Of a stretch of 64,000 bases of DNA, positions 16,263-25,301 are shown in pieces. Source of the DNA: Streptomyces sp. HB132 (GTDB lineage Bacteria > Actinomycetota > Actinomycetes > Streptomycetales > Streptomycetaceae); assembly GCF_016909575.1 (NCBI RefSeq), contig NZ_JAFBGA010000019.1, forward strand, positions 62,001 to 126,000, in the 5' to 3' direction. The translations under genes were made by a program, and so were the position numbers. Numbering within the stretch: the stretch's first letter is position 1; each line of letters opens with the position of its first letter. Below the pieces are notes generated by a model, which did not search any database, was not told where the DNA came from, and saw nothing but the letters and a program-made list of their open reading frames with translations.

Positions 16263-16780
16263 GCGCCGCTCCCGACCGGTAGCGCGTCAAGGACCTTGAT
16301 CTTCCATCCGTCCCCGGTCCGGGCGAGCGTCGCCTCGAAGCGCTTGCGCTCCGTGCCGCCCTTGCCGGTGCGCGGGGTGACCTCGACGTCGACGGTCGCG
16401 ATGAGCGCCGCCGTGCCGGCCCGGTCGTCGAGCGCGGTGAGCGCGGCGTCGGTGACCTTGCCGCGTGCGGTGGCACCGGACTCGGTGAGCTCGCCCTCGT
16501 CCTTCTTCCGGGTGTCCTCCAGCCGGTCGTGCAGCGGTCCGGTGGAGGCGTCGAGCCAGGCCGTGAGGCCGGACTCGACGCTCGCGGCGTTCTTGCCGTC
16601 CATGCTGGTCAGCAGGGTGAGGTGCCGCTTGCCGTCGGCGAGCGCCGCGTCGCGGTTCTTCGCGTACCTCAGCGTCTCGTCCCCCCGCGCCTGTGCGTAC
16701 GACCAGGTGCCGAGCGCGCAGACCAGGACGGCGGCGAGCAGCGCGGCCCAGCCGAGTCCCGTTCTCGTACGGGTGCTCAT
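16259..16780 (-). CDS. Mce-associated membrane protein (type A, copy 1)
   Basis: A 173-aa protein with an N-terminal membrane span (WAALLAAVLVCALGTWSYA) followed by a helical hairpin (RYAKNRDAALADGKRHLTLLTSMD) and a beta-rich domain. It is the first of four mas genes and is coupled to mceF by a four-base overlap at its 5' end and to the next mas gene at its 3' end. Its closest relative visible here is the 15141-15668 product. Confidence 0.78.
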   Translation of the reverse strand: MSTRTRTGLGWAALLAAVLVCALGTWSYAQARGDETLRYAKNRDAALADGKRHLTLLTSMDGKNAASVESGLTAWLDASTGPLHDRLEDTRKKDEGELTESGATARGKVTDAALTALDDRAGTAALIATVDVEVTPRTGKGGTERKRFEATLARTGDGWKIKVLDALPVGSGA

Positions 16781-18012
16781 GAGCCGCCTCCCAGGCCGAG
16801 CAGTCCGGCCATTCCCCCGGACCGCGGCGCGGCGGTGCCTCCGGCGGTGCCGGACGCGTCCGGCAGGAGGCCCGAGCCCGGTTTGAACGGCTGGGGTACG
16901 GGGCCGCCCTTCGGGGCGTTGGCGCTGCCGCGGACGTTGATGCCGCTGGTGGGCGAGGAGGCGCAGCGGGCCTTGGTGTTGGCCGCAGGGGCCTTGGAGA
17001 GGTCGGTGCCGGGGCGGTAGGCGGTGGAGCCGTATCCGGCGGTGCAGGGCAGCGGTTCGAAGAAGGTGACCGACATGCCGAACCTGGCCCCGTCCCCGTC
17101 GATGGCACTGGCGCCGGCCGCGGCGACGGCCGGGACCTTGACCAGGAGTTCCTCCATCCCGCGCTGCCGGGTGACGGCGACCTCGGAGGTGGTGAGGAGG
17201 TTGGCGACGACCACGCCGAAAGCGGGGTCGAGGTCGCGCAGCAGTCCGCTGATCTGTTCGGTGGCGTCGGGTGCCGCTGCGATGAGCCGGCGCAGGTCGG
17301 TGTCGGAACCCTTGAGTTCGGCGGCGAGTTCCTCGGCGCCGGAGGCGAACCCCTTGAGCGCCTCGCCCTGTTCGACCTGGGTGCGCAGCACGATCTTGCC
17401 GTCGGCCATCAGCTTGGTGGTGGTCGGCAGGGCGTCGTCGGCGGCCTGGACGAATTCGCTGCTGGTGTCGAGCAGGACCTGGAGGTCGTCGCCGCGCCCG
17501 TTGAACGCCGTGCCGAATTCGTCCACGACCGTGCGAAGGGCTTCCGTGTCGACGGAGGCCGTCAGGTCGTTGACGCTCGTGAGGACGTCGGTGACGGGTG
17601 CGGGGATGGTGGTGTCGGCCTGGTCGATGACCGAGCCGTTCTCCAGGAAGGGTCCGTCCGAGCGGGTGGGACGCAGGTCGATGTACTGCTCGCCGACCGC
17701 GGAGAGGTTGGCGACGACGGCTTGCAGGCTGTCGGGTATTCGCGGCGCGTCGTTCTCGATGCGCAGTTCGGCCTCGACGCCCTCGTCGGTGAGCTCGATC
17801 GGGCCGACCCTGCCCACGGACACGCCCCTGTAGCTGACGTTGGAGTGGGTGAACAGGCCCCCGGTCTGTGGGAGTTGGACTTTGACCGTGTAGTAGTCGC
17901 GCAGGCCGACGTAGTGGCCGAGGTCGGCGTACCGCACGCCCAGGAAGCCGAGGACGAGTACGGCGATGACGAGGAAGGCGATGTTCTTGAGGCGGATGGC
18001 GAGGGTGATCAT
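16777..18012 (-). CDS. mceF: MCE-family protein, sixth of six (MceF position)
   Basis: This 411-aa subunit belongs to the predicted Mce lipid-transfer assembly. It has one N-terminal membrane span (IAFLVIAVLVLGFLGVRYA), an MCE domain (about 38-115; VKVQLPQTGGLFTHSNVSYRGVSVGRV), a long helical needle-like region (about 120-300) and a disordered Pro/Gly C-terminus. It overlaps mceE by one base (TGATG type) and the first mas gene by four. Mce complexes carry lipids or sterols across the envelope using ATP hydrolysed by the Mkl/MlaF ATPase; the Streptomyces substrate is not evident. Confidence 0.9.
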   Translation of the reverse strand: MITLAIRLKNIAFLVIAVLVLGFLGVRYADLGHYVGLRDYYTVKVQLPQTGGLFTHSNVSYRGVSVGRVGPIELTDEGVEAELRIENDAPRIPDSLQAVVANLSAVGEQYIDLRPTRSDGPFLENGSVIDQADTTIPAPVTDVLTSVNDLTASVDTEALRTVVDEFGTAFNGRGDDLQVLLDTSSEFVQAADDALPTTTKLMADGKIVLRTQVEQGEALKGFASGAEELAAELKGSDTDLRRLIAAAPDATEQISGLLRDLDPAFGVVVANLLTTSEVAVTRQRGMEELLVKVPAVAAAGASAIDGDGARFGMSVTFFEPLPCTAGYGSTAYRPGTDLSKAPAANTKARCASSPTSGINVRGSANAPKGGPVPQPFKPGSGLLPDASGTAGGTAAPRSGGMAGLLGLGGGS

Positions 18013-19154
18013 CAGCGGGTGCCCTCCGTTCCCGGTGTGGTGACCGAGGGGAGCGGCAGAGGCAGTGCTGCCCCCGGCTTCTTCTGGGCCTCTGATGTCG
18101 TGGGCGGGGTGAGCGCGGGGATGATCTGGGTGCCGGGCACGGCCGTCAGGTCCAGGTAGACGTTGAGGTAGTCGCCCTTCACTCCGCGGAGCACCTCGTC
18201 GGTGAACGGGTAGGTGAGCAGCACCTGGAGGGAGTCCGGAAGGTCGTTGCCGGAGTCGGCCAGTGCGGTCAGTGTGGGTGCGATGGCCTTGAGGTCGGCG
18301 ATCATGTCGGCCTTGCTCTTGTCGATCGTGTCGACGGCGACGGTGGAGAGCGAGTCGAGCGAGCGCAGCATGGTGAGGAGCGAGCCTCGCTGCTTCTCCA
18401 GGACCTTCATGCCTGGGCTGAGCCCGGTGAGGACCGTACCGACGTCCTGTTTGCGGGTGGCGAGGGTGGTGGAGAGCCGGTTGACGCCGTCGAGTGCCTC
18501 GGTGATGTCCTCCTTGTGGTCGTCCAGGTCGGTGACGAGCGTGTCGACCCGCTTCAGCATCGATCGGATCTCGGGCTCCTGCCCTGCGAGTGCCTTGTTG
18601 AGCTCGGTGGTGATGGTCTTGAGCTGGGCGACCCCGCCTCCGTTGAGCAGCATCGACAGGGCGCCGAAGACCTCTTCGACCTCCGGGTTGCGGTTGGTGC
18701 GGGCGAGCGGGATCCGGTCGCCGTTCGCGAGGGCGCCGCGTGCGGTGCCGGTGCTCGGGGGCGAGAGCTGGACGAACTTCTCGCCGAGGAGGCTGGACTG
18801 TTCGAGGTGCGCGTAGGCGTTGGCGGGCATCTTGATCTTCCCGTTGACCCGCATGGTGACCTTGGCGGTCCAGCCGCCCGGGGTGAGGGCGATCTTGGTG
18901 ACCCGGCCCACGGCCACGTCGTTGACCTTGACGGAGGACTGCGGTGCGAGGCTGAGGACGTCCCCGAACTCTGCGGTGATCTCGTACGGGTGGTCGCCGA
19001 GGTCGGCGCCGCCGGGCAGCGGCACCTGCTCGATGCCCGAGAACGACGGGAGGCCGACGGTCGTGGCGACGAGGACGAGGCCGACGCCGGCGGCGGCCAG
19101 GGCGCCGAGGCCCGTGACGGCTCGCTTGCCGGGTCTGCGCAGGGCGGGGCTCAC
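18012..19154 (-). CDS. mceE: MCE-family protein, fifth of six (MceE position, no lipobox)
   Basis: The 380-aa protein has a membrane anchor (LGALAAAGVGLVLVATTVGLPSF), the LPGG....Y.I...FGDVLSLAPQSSVKVNDVAVGRV form of the MCE domain that marks the MceE class, and a long helical tail. In mycobacteria the MceE member (LprK-type) is a lipoprotein. Here no Cys occurs anywhere in the protein, so there is no lipobox and it should stay anchored by its N-terminal span. It overlaps its neighbours by four bases and one base. Confidence 0.88.
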   Translation of the reverse strand: MSPALRRPGKRAVTGLGALAAAGVGLVLVATTVGLPSFSGIEQVPLPGGADLGDHPYEITAEFGDVLSLAPQSSVKVNDVAVGRVTKIALTPGGWTAKVTMRVNGKIKMPANAYAHLEQSSLLGEKFVQLSPPSTGTARGALANGDRIPLARTNRNPEVEEVFGALSMLLNGGGVAQLKTITTELNKALAGQEPEIRSMLKRVDTLVTDLDDHKEDITEALDGVNRLSTTLATRKQDVGTVLTGLSPGMKVLEKQRGSLLTMLRSLDSLSTVAVDTIDKSKADMIADLKAIAPTLTALADSGNDLPDSLQVLLTYPFTDEVLRGVKGDYLNVYLDLTAVPGTQIIPALTPPTTSEAQKKPGAALPLPLPSVTTPGTEGTR

Positions 19155-20293
19155 GGGGTCACCTCCTTCTTCTCGTTCGTCCCGGTCTTCTTCGCCCCGG
19201 TCTTCTCCGGGGTGCCGTAGACGGTGCCGATGGCTGGCAGCGGCAGTGCGGGCAGAGCCTTCTGCCGAGCGGTGTCCGCAGGCTTCAACCCGGTGATGCC
19301 GGCGGCTGCGGCCCCGGGTCGGGTGAGCGGTCCGCCCATCGACAGCTCGTTGAGGTTGGTGCGCCCGTTGAGGGTTCGGTTGGCGGGGTCGTAGGCGTTC
19401 AGGACGTTGCCCGCCGCGAGGGGCAGCGTGTCGAGGGATTCGGCGAGCGAGGCGCGCTGGTCGACCAGGGTCTGGGTGAGCGGCACCAGGAGGTCCACGT
19501 TCTCCTTGAGGGCGCCGCGGTTGGTCTTGATGAAGGTCTTGACCTGGCCGAGTGCCTTGCCCAGCTCCTTCAGGGCCGCGCTGAGGTTCTTCTTGTCGTC
19601 GGCGAGGAAGCCGGTGACGGAGTTCAACTGCTGCTCGGCGGCCCGGACCTCGCCGTCGTTGTCCTTCAGCACCGTGGTGAAGGTCTGCAGGTAGGACAGC
19701 GTGTCGAAGAGGTTCCCGCTGCTCTTGTCGAGCGTCTTCGTCGCTTTGCCGAACTGTTCGATGGAGTCCCCGATGGCCTTGCCGTTGCCGTCGAGATTCT
19801 TCGCGCCGGTGTCGAGGAGTGCTGCGAGCGCCCCGTCCTTGTTGGCGCCCTCCGGGCCGAGCGCCGTGGAGAGCTCGGTGATCGACTCGTACAGCTGGTC
19901 GACCTCGATGGGGGTGGCGTTGTCCGCGGCGGGGAGTACGGCGTCGTCCTCGAGCCGCGCTCCCCCGGTGTAGGCCGGCGCGAGCTGCACGTACCGGTCG
20001 GCGACGAGGCTGGGGGCCACGACCACGGCGTGCGCCTCCTCGGGGACCTTGACGTCCTTGTCGAGCCGCAGGACGACCCTGACCTCCTCGCCCTGTGGAT
20101 CGACGGACTCGACGGTGCCGACCTTCACACCGAGGATCCGCAGATCGGAACCGGCGTAGACGCCGGTGGCCTGGTCGAAGTAGGCGGTGACGGTGGTCGT
20201 CCCCTGGTCGTCCAGCGCCATGACGCCCGAGGTGGCGGCGACCGCCACGACGGCGAGCCCGGCACCGATCCCGATGATGCGTGTGCGTCTCAT
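19151..20293 (-). CDS. mceD: MCE-family protein, fourth of six (MceD position)
   Basis: A 380-aa MCE protein with an N-terminal span (MRRTRIIGIGAGLAVVAVAATSGV), an MCE domain (about 35-115; YFDQATGVYAGSDLRILGVKVGTVESV) and an extended coiled/helical region (about 150-320). ATG 20293 was chosen because it sits right after the mceC stop (20295) and gives the family length; the longer frame to 20377 overlaps mceC. The C-terminus carries the stretch LPALPLPAIG seen in related Streptomyces proteins. Confidence 0.9.
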   Translation of the reverse strand: MRRTRIIGIGAGLAVVAVAATSGVMALDDQGTTTVTAYFDQATGVYAGSDLRILGVKVGTVESVDPQGEEVRVVLRLDKDVKVPEEAHAVVVAPSLVADRYVQLAPAYTGGARLEDDAVLPAADNATPIEVDQLYESITELSTALGPEGANKDGALAALLDTGAKNLDGNGKAIGDSIEQFGKATKTLDKSSGNLFDTLSYLQTFTTVLKDNDGEVRAAEQQLNSVTGFLADDKKNLSAALKELGKALGQVKTFIKTNRGALKENVDLLVPLTQTLVDQRASLAESLDTLPLAAGNVLNAYDPANRTLNGRTNLNELSMGGPLTRPGAAAAGITGLKPADTARQKALPALPLPAIGTVYGTPEKTGAKKTGTNEKKEVTP

Positions 20294-20294
20294 G

Positions 20295-21314
20295 TCAGCG
20301 CCCTCCCTGCTTCGGTGGCATGCAGTCGCCGTCGGCGGGGGGCGTGCCCTCGGGCAGGTAGCTCTTCGGGACGACACCGCAGACGTAGTTGTCGAACCAG
20401 CGGCCGTTGCCGAGGGTGTTGCCGATGAGACGGTTGTAGGAGCCCGCCATGGAGAGCACCTCGTCGAGGCTCTTGCGGTTCTTCACCAGGACCGTGGTGA
20501 CCCGTCCGAGCGAGTCCAGGGTGGGTTTCAGCTGCTTGTTGTTGTCCGCGACGAGCCCGGTGAGCTGTGTCCCGAGGTTCCGGGTCCCGGTGAGCAGCAG
20601 GTGGATCGAGTCGCGGCGTGCCTGGATCTCGCCGAGGAGCAGATTGCCGTCCTCGAGGAGGGTCTCGAAGCTGCTCTTCTTGTTCGCGAGCGTCTTGGTG
20701 AGCTGCTTGCTGCCCTTGAGGAGGGTGGCGAGCTGGGCGTCCCGCTCGGACACCGTCCTCGACAGCGCGGACAGCCCGTCGGCGGCGCTGCGCACGTCGG
20801 GCGGAGAGTCCTTGAAGGTGTCGGAAATCGTCTCGAAGCTCTCGGCGAGCTGGTCGGTGTCGATCTCGTCGATCGTCTCGCCGAGTCCGTTGAAGGCCTG
20901 GGTGACGTCGTAGGGGGAGGTGGTGCGGCTCGTCGTGATGCGGGAGCCGGGGTCCTGCTCGGTGGTGCCCAGCGGGTCGACCGCGAGGTACTTGTCGCCC
21001 AGGAGAGTCTTGATGGCGATGCCCACGGTGGAGGAGTCGCCGATCCAGGCGTTCTTGACCTTGAAGTCCACCTTCACCTTGGCGCCGTCGAGCGTGACGC
21101 CGGTGACCTCGCCGACCTTGACTCCGGCGATCCGTACCTCGTCGCCCTCGTCGAGACCGGCGGATTCGGTGAAGTCGGCGCTGTAGGTGGTACCGCCGCC
21201 GACGAAGGGCAGTGCGTCGGAGCGGTAGGCGGCGAGGCCGAGGAGGGTCAGGACGAGGAGTCCGACGATGCCGACGGCGACGGGGTTGCGTTCCCGCGCG
21301 GGCGTGATTCTCAT
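20295..21314 (-). CDS. mceC: MCE-family protein, third of six (MceC position)
   Basis: A 339-aa MCE subunit. It has an N-terminal membrane segment (VAVGIVGLLVLTLLGLAAY), an MCE domain (FTESAGLDEGDEVRIAGVKVGEVTGV), a helical stalk, and a C-terminus with two Cys (YVCGV, DCMPP) that could form a disulfide outside the cell. ATG 21314 overlaps the stop of mceB in an ATGA arrangement. The next gene starts two bases from this stop, so translation is likely continuous across the operon. Confidence 0.9.
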   Translation of the reverse strand: MRITPARERNPVAVGIVGLLVLTLLGLAAYRSDALPFVGGGTTYSADFTESAGLDEGDEVRIAGVKVGEVTGVTLDGAKVKVDFKVKNAWIGDSSTVGIAIKTLLGDKYLAVDPLGTTEQDPGSRITTSRTTSPYDVTQAFNGLGETIDEIDTDQLAESFETISDTFKDSPPDVRSAADGLSALSRTVSERDAQLATLLKGSKQLTKTLANKKSSFETLLEDGNLLLGEIQARRDSIHLLLTGTRNLGTQLTGLVADNNKQLKPTLDSLGRVTTVLVKNRKSLDEVLSMAGSYNRLIGNTLGNGRWFDNYVCGVVPKSYLPEGTPPADGDCMPPKQGGR

Positions 21315-22342
21315 GCCTGGCACCTCGGTTGGCCGATCGTGATGCCGGTGGGCGGCGCGCTGCCGTCCTCGGTCGTCACTCCGCTGACCCTGGCTTCGCA
21401 GAGGTAGAGGTTGAGCCATGACCCGTACGAGGTGAGGCGGGTGATCGCCTCCATCTTCGCGGGGGTCTTCTGCAGGAAGCTCTCGATCTCGGGGGCGTTC
21501 TTGTCCAGCTGGCCGGTGAGCCGTCCGAGCTGGGCGATGTCGTCCTTCAGCGGCTTGCGTCCGTCCTCGAGGAGGTCCGCGGTGACGGTGGTGAGCGCGC
21601 CCATCGCCGCGACGGCCTCACCGAGCGGCTTACGGTCGCCGGAGAAGCCCGTGACGAGCTTCTGCAGGGTGACGACGAGGTCGTTGAAGCCCGCCTCGCG
21701 GTCATTGACCGTCTTGAGCACCGTGTTGAGGTTCTTGATCACCTCGCCGATCACCTTGTCCTTGGCCGCGACGGTGCCGGTCAGCGATCCGACGTGGGAG
21801 AGAATGCTGTCGACGGTGCCGCCCTCGCCCTGGAGCACCTGGACGATCGAGCCGGCCAGCTGGTTGACGTCCGGCGGCGACAGCCCTTCGAAGAGCGGCT
21901 GGAAGCCGTTGAAGAGCTGGGTGAGGTCCAGCGCGGGCGTGGTGCGCGAGAGCGGGATGGTCGATCCCGACCTGAAGCTCTCGCCGACGGGCCCGGCGCC
22001 CTGGTCCAGGTCGACGTAGCGCTGGCCGACCATGTTGAGGTACTTGATCGACGCGGTCACCGAGGCGGGCAGCTTGCGGCCCTTGCGGACGGCGAAGCCG
22101 ACTTCGGCCTCCCGCCGGTCGGCGACCTCGATGGACTCGACCTGGCCGACCTTGACGCCGGCGATCCGGACGCTGTCACCGACGACGAGTCCGGTCGCGT
22201 CCGTGAACCGCGCCTTGTACGAGGTGGTCTCACCCACACTCGTGTTGGCGATGGACAGGCCCAGCACGGTGGTGGCCAGGGCCGTCACCACGACGAAGAC
22301 GATCGATTTGACGAGGGGTCCCGCCAGGGAGCGGCGCTTCAC
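21311..22342 (-). CDS. mceB: MCE-family protein, second of six (MceB position)
   Basis: A 343-aa MCE subunit starting MKRRSLAGPLVKSIVF, with one membrane span (about 11-32), an MCE domain (FTDATGLVVGDSVRIAGVKVGQVESIEV), a long helical stalk (about 130-300) and two Cys near the C-terminus (LYLCEARV, QPRCQA). It overlaps mceA upstream and mceC downstream by four bases each. Confidence 0.9.
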   Translation of the reverse strand: MKRRSLAGPLVKSIVFVVVTALATTVLGLSIANTSVGETTSYKARFTDATGLVVGDSVRIAGVKVGQVESIEVADRREAEVGFAVRKGRKLPASVTASIKYLNMVGQRYVDLDQGAGPVGESFRSGSTIPLSRTTPALDLTQLFNGFQPLFEGLSPPDVNQLAGSIVQVLQGEGGTVDSILSHVGSLTGTVAAKDKVIGEVIKNLNTVLKTVNDREAGFNDLVVTLQKLVTGFSGDRKPLGEAVAAMGALTTVTADLLEDGRKPLKDDIAQLGRLTGQLDKNAPEIESFLQKTPAKMEAITRLTSYGSWLNLYLCEARVSGVTTEDGSAPPTGITIGQPRCQA

Positions 22343-23646
22343 TTGAGCTTCACCTCCGCACCGCGGAAGGCCGGACCGATGAGCACGCTGCTCCAGTCGG
22401 GCAGGGACTGCGGCTGGACTTTCAGGGAGGGGGCGACCAGCTCGTTGACGAGCCGGCTCTCCTCCGGCGAGTTGGGTATGCCGAGGGCCGTGTCGGCGGT
22501 CTCGGCTGTGTCGGTCTCCCGCACCTCAGCGGCAGGGCTGCTCCCCGTGGAGGAGGCGGTCCGGGCGTCGGCGGTCGGTACGGAGCTGCCGGTGTAGGGC
22601 ACCGAGTAGCAGTGCGGTCCGCCGGTCGCACCGTAGGAGGGGGTGTCCCTGCCGGCCACGTACTTGCCCTTGGACTCCACGGCCTTGACGGTGACGTGGA
22701 GGCCCGGCTTGTCCGTGCCCTTGCCGAGCGCCTTGTCCATGGCGGGGACGAAGCCCGCCATGGTGCGCAGGGTGCAGGGGAAGGCGTCCGAGTACTCGGC
22801 GAGGAGTTCCAGCGTCGGCCGGCCCGAGGCGGAGAGGTGGATGAGGTTGTCCTTGTTCTTGCGCAGGAAGGAGGTGACGTCCTGGGCCGAGGCGGTGGTG
22901 GAGCCGTACAGGTCGGCGAGTTCCGCCTGCTGTTCGGCGATGGTGCCGCTGGTGGTGGTGAAGTCGGTGAGCGCGTCCAGGACGTCCGGCGCGGCGTCCG
23001 CGTAGAGGTGACTGACCTTGACGAGTTCCTTGATGTCCTCGTTGAGGGTGGGGAGTTGCGGGTTGAACTCCTTGAGGTGGGCATCGAGGGCGACCAGCGT
23101 CTCGCCGAGCTTGTCGCCGCGCCCTTCGAGCGCCTGGGAGACGGCGTTGAGGGTGGCGGCGAGCTTCTCGGGCTTGACTGCGGTCAGCATCGGCAGGACG
23201 TTGTCGAGGACTTCCTCCAGCTCGATGGCGTTGGAGGAGCGGTCCTGCGGGATCACCGCACCGGCCCGGAGGGCCTGCGTGGACGGGATGGACGGGGGTA
23301 CGAGGGCGACGAACCGCTCACCGAAGAGGGTGGTCGGCAGCATCTGGGCGGTGACGTCGGCGGGGATCTCGCCGAGCTTGTCGGGCTGGATGGCGAGGGT
23401 CAGACGCGCCCCGTCCCCCGCCGCCCGGATGTCGCGCACCTCTCCGATCACGACGCCGCGCAGTTTGACCTCGGCGTTGTCGTGCATCTCGTTGCCGACG
23501 CTTGCGGTGTGCACCGTCACGGTGGCGTCGTCCCTGAAGTCCTTCTCGTACACGGAGACCGACAGCCGTACGAGCACGGCGGGAACGAGCACGAAGGCCA
23601 CCCCCGCGGCTCTGCGGCGGGCTGTCTGCGCCTTGGTCGTATGCAT
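22339..23646 (-). CDS. mceA: MCE-family protein, first of six (MceA position)
   Basis: This 435-aa protein is the first MCE subunit. It has an N-terminal basic/hydrophobic segment (RRAAGVAFVLVPAVLVRLSV), an MCE domain (about 35-120; NEMHDNAEVKLRGVVIGEVRDI), a helical stalk and a long C-terminal extension with Ser/Thr/Ala low complexity and a terminal Leu/Pro-rich stretch. It has two Cys (FPCTLR, HCYSVP). It overlaps the YrbEB stop by one base. Mce1A-like subunits form the hexameric rings and the tunnel of the complex. Confidence 0.9.
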   Translation of the reverse strand: MHTTKAQTARRRAAGVAFVLVPAVLVRLSVSVYEKDFRDDATVTVHTASVGNEMHDNAEVKLRGVVIGEVRDIRAAGDGARLTLAIQPDKLGEIPADVTAQMLPTTLFGERFVALVPPSIPSTQALRAGAVIPQDRSSNAIELEEVLDNVLPMLTAVKPEKLAATLNAVSQALEGRGDKLGETLVALDAHLKEFNPQLPTLNEDIKELVKVSHLYADAAPDVLDALTDFTTTSGTIAEQQAELADLYGSTTASAQDVTSFLRKNKDNLIHLSASGRPTLELLAEYSDAFPCTLRTMAGFVPAMDKALGKGTDKPGLHVTVKAVESKGKYVAGRDTPSYGATGGPHCYSVPYTGSSVPTADARTASSTGSSPAAEVRETDTAETADTALGIPNSPEESRLVNELVAPSLKVQPQSLPDWSSVLIGPAFRGAEVKLK

Positions 23647-24449
23647 CAGCCGGCCACCTTCACCGTTGTCGTCGCGCCCCAGATGGCGAGTGACAGGAAG
23701 AAGTCGGTGACGCTGATCAGCACGATGGCGTTGCGCACCGACCGGCCCACGGCCACACCCACGCCGGCGGGACCGCCGGTGGCGTGGAAGCCGTAGTAGC
23801 AGTGCGCGAGGATCACCAGCACGCTGAAGATCAGCACCTTGAGCACCGACAGCAGCACGTCGTCCGGGGAGAGGAAGAGATTGAAGTAATGGTCGTAGGT
23901 GCCCGCAGACTGCCCGTTGAACAGGACGGTGATGTAGCGGGACGCCAGGTAGGAGGAGAGCAGCCCGATGGCGTACAGCGGGATGATGGCGACGACGCCA
24001 GCGATGATGCGCGTGGTGACCAGGTAGGGCATGGACCGTATGCCCATGGCCTCGAGGGCGTCGACCTCCTCGTTGATCCGCATCGCGCCGAGCTGGGCGG
24101 TGAAGCCCGCTCCGACGGTGGCGGAGAGGGCGAGGCCGGCGACGAGTGGGGCGATCTCGCGCGTGTTGAAGTAGGCGGAGATGAAGCCGGTGAAGGCGGA
24201 GGTGCCGATCTGGTCGAGGGCGGCGTACCCCTGGAGGCCGACGACCGAACCGGTGGCCAGCGTCATCGCGATCATCACGCCGATGGTTCCGCCGATGACA
24301 CCGAGGCCGCCGCTGCCGAAGGCCACCTCGGCGAGCAGCCGCTGCACCTCCTTGAGGTAGCGGCGCAGGGTGCGCGGGATCCAGAACAGGGCACGTACGT
24401 AGAAGGTGAGCTGCTCACCCGAGCGGTCGAGCCAGCCGAGCATCGACAT
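23646..24449 (-). CDS. yrbEB: YrbE/MlaE-type permease (B subunit)
   Basis: This is a 267-aa integral membrane permease of the MlaE family, the membrane partner of the Mce ATPase. It contains five to six hydrophobic segments and the conserved cytoplasmic loop ALEAMGIRSMPYLVTTRIIAG, which contacts the ATPase. The start MSMLGWLDRSGEQ follows the previous gene by three bases. It ends YGFHATGGPAGVGVAVGRSVRNAIVLISV..., the usual last helix of the family. In the complex YrbEA and YrbEB form a heterodimer. Confidence 0.92.
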   Translation of the reverse strand: MSMLGWLDRSGEQLTFYVRALFWIPRTLRRYLKEVQRLLAEVAFGSGGLGVIGGTIGVMIAMTLATGSVVGLQGYAALDQIGTSAFTGFISAYFNTREIAPLVAGLALSATVGAGFTAQLGAMRINEEVDALEAMGIRSMPYLVTTRIIAGVVAIIPLYAIGLLSSYLASRYITVLFNGQSAGTYDHYFNLFLSPDDVLLSVLKVLIFSVLVILAHCYYGFHATGGPAGVGVAVGRSVRNAIVLISVTDFFLSLAIWGATTTVKVAG

Positions 24450-24452
24450 CGC

Positions 24453-25301
24453 TCAGCCCCCCTTCGGGGGGACGATCTGGAGGTAGATCGCCGTGAGGAC
24501 CATGTTGACGGCGAACAGGAGCATGAAGGTGATGACGACGGACTGGTTGACCGCGTCGCCCACACCCTTCGGACCGCCGCGCGGGTTGAGTCCCCGGTAG
24601 GCGGCGACGATGCCGGCGATGAACCCGAAGATGAGCGCCTTGAGTTCGCCGACGTAGAGGTCGGGGAGCTGGGCGAGGGCGGAGAAGCTGGCAAAGTAAG
24701 CGCCCGGGGTGCCGCCCTGCATGATGACGTTGAAGAAGTAGCCGCCGAGCGTGCCGACCACGGAGACGAGGCCGTTGAGCAGCACGGCGACGAGCATGGT
24801 GGCCAGGACGCGCGGGACGACGAGGCGCTGGACGGGCGAGACGCCCATGACCTCCATGGCGTCGAGCTCCTCGCGGATCTTCCGCGAGCCGAGGTCGGCG
24901 CAGATGGCGGACCCTGCGGCCCCGGCGATCAGCAGCGCCACGATGAGCGGGCTGGCCTGCTGGATGACCGCGAGGACGCTGGCGCCGCCGGTGAAGGACT
25001 GGGCACCGAGCTGCTCGGTGAGCGAGCCGACCTGGAGGGCGATGACCGCGCCGAAGGGGATGGAGACCAGGGCCGCCGGCAGGATGGTGACGCTGGCGAC
25101 GAACCAGAACTGCTCGATGAACTCCCGTACCTGGAACGGGCGGCGGAAGATGGCCCGGCCGACGGCCAGGGCGAGCGCGAACAGCTGGCCGGTCTGGCGC
25201 AGGGGAGCGAGGAGCCGCGAGGGCGGCCTCTGCTGAGGCGGCTCCTGCCCCGCCTCCGCGGCGGCCGGCTCGGGTGGGCGTACGGGCAGGGGTGCCGTCA
25301 T
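24453..25301 (-). CDS. yrbEA: YrbE/MlaE-type permease (A subunit)
   Basis: A 282-aa MlaE-family permease with a Pro-rich cytoplasmic N-terminus, about five membrane helices, and the ATPase-contact loop ELDAMEVMGVSPVQRLVVPRVLA. The terminal helix YRGLNPRGGPKGVGDAVNQSVVITFML is the family's signature. It overlaps the ATPase gene by four bases and is the second gene of the mce operon. Confidence 0.92.
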   Translation of the reverse strand: MTAPLPVRPPEPAAAEAGQEPPQQRPPSRLLAPLRQTGQLFALALAVGRAIFRRPFQVREFIEQFWFVASVTILPAALVSIPFGAVIALQVGSLTEQLGAQSFTGGASVLAVIQQASPLIVALLIAGAAGSAICADLGSRKIREELDAMEVMGVSPVQRLVVPRVLATMLVAVLLNGLVSVVGTLGGYFFNVIMQGGTPGAYFASFSALAQLPDLYVGELKALIFGFIAGIVAAYRGLNPRGGPKGVGDAVNQSVVITFMLLFAVNMVLTAIYLQIVPPKGG

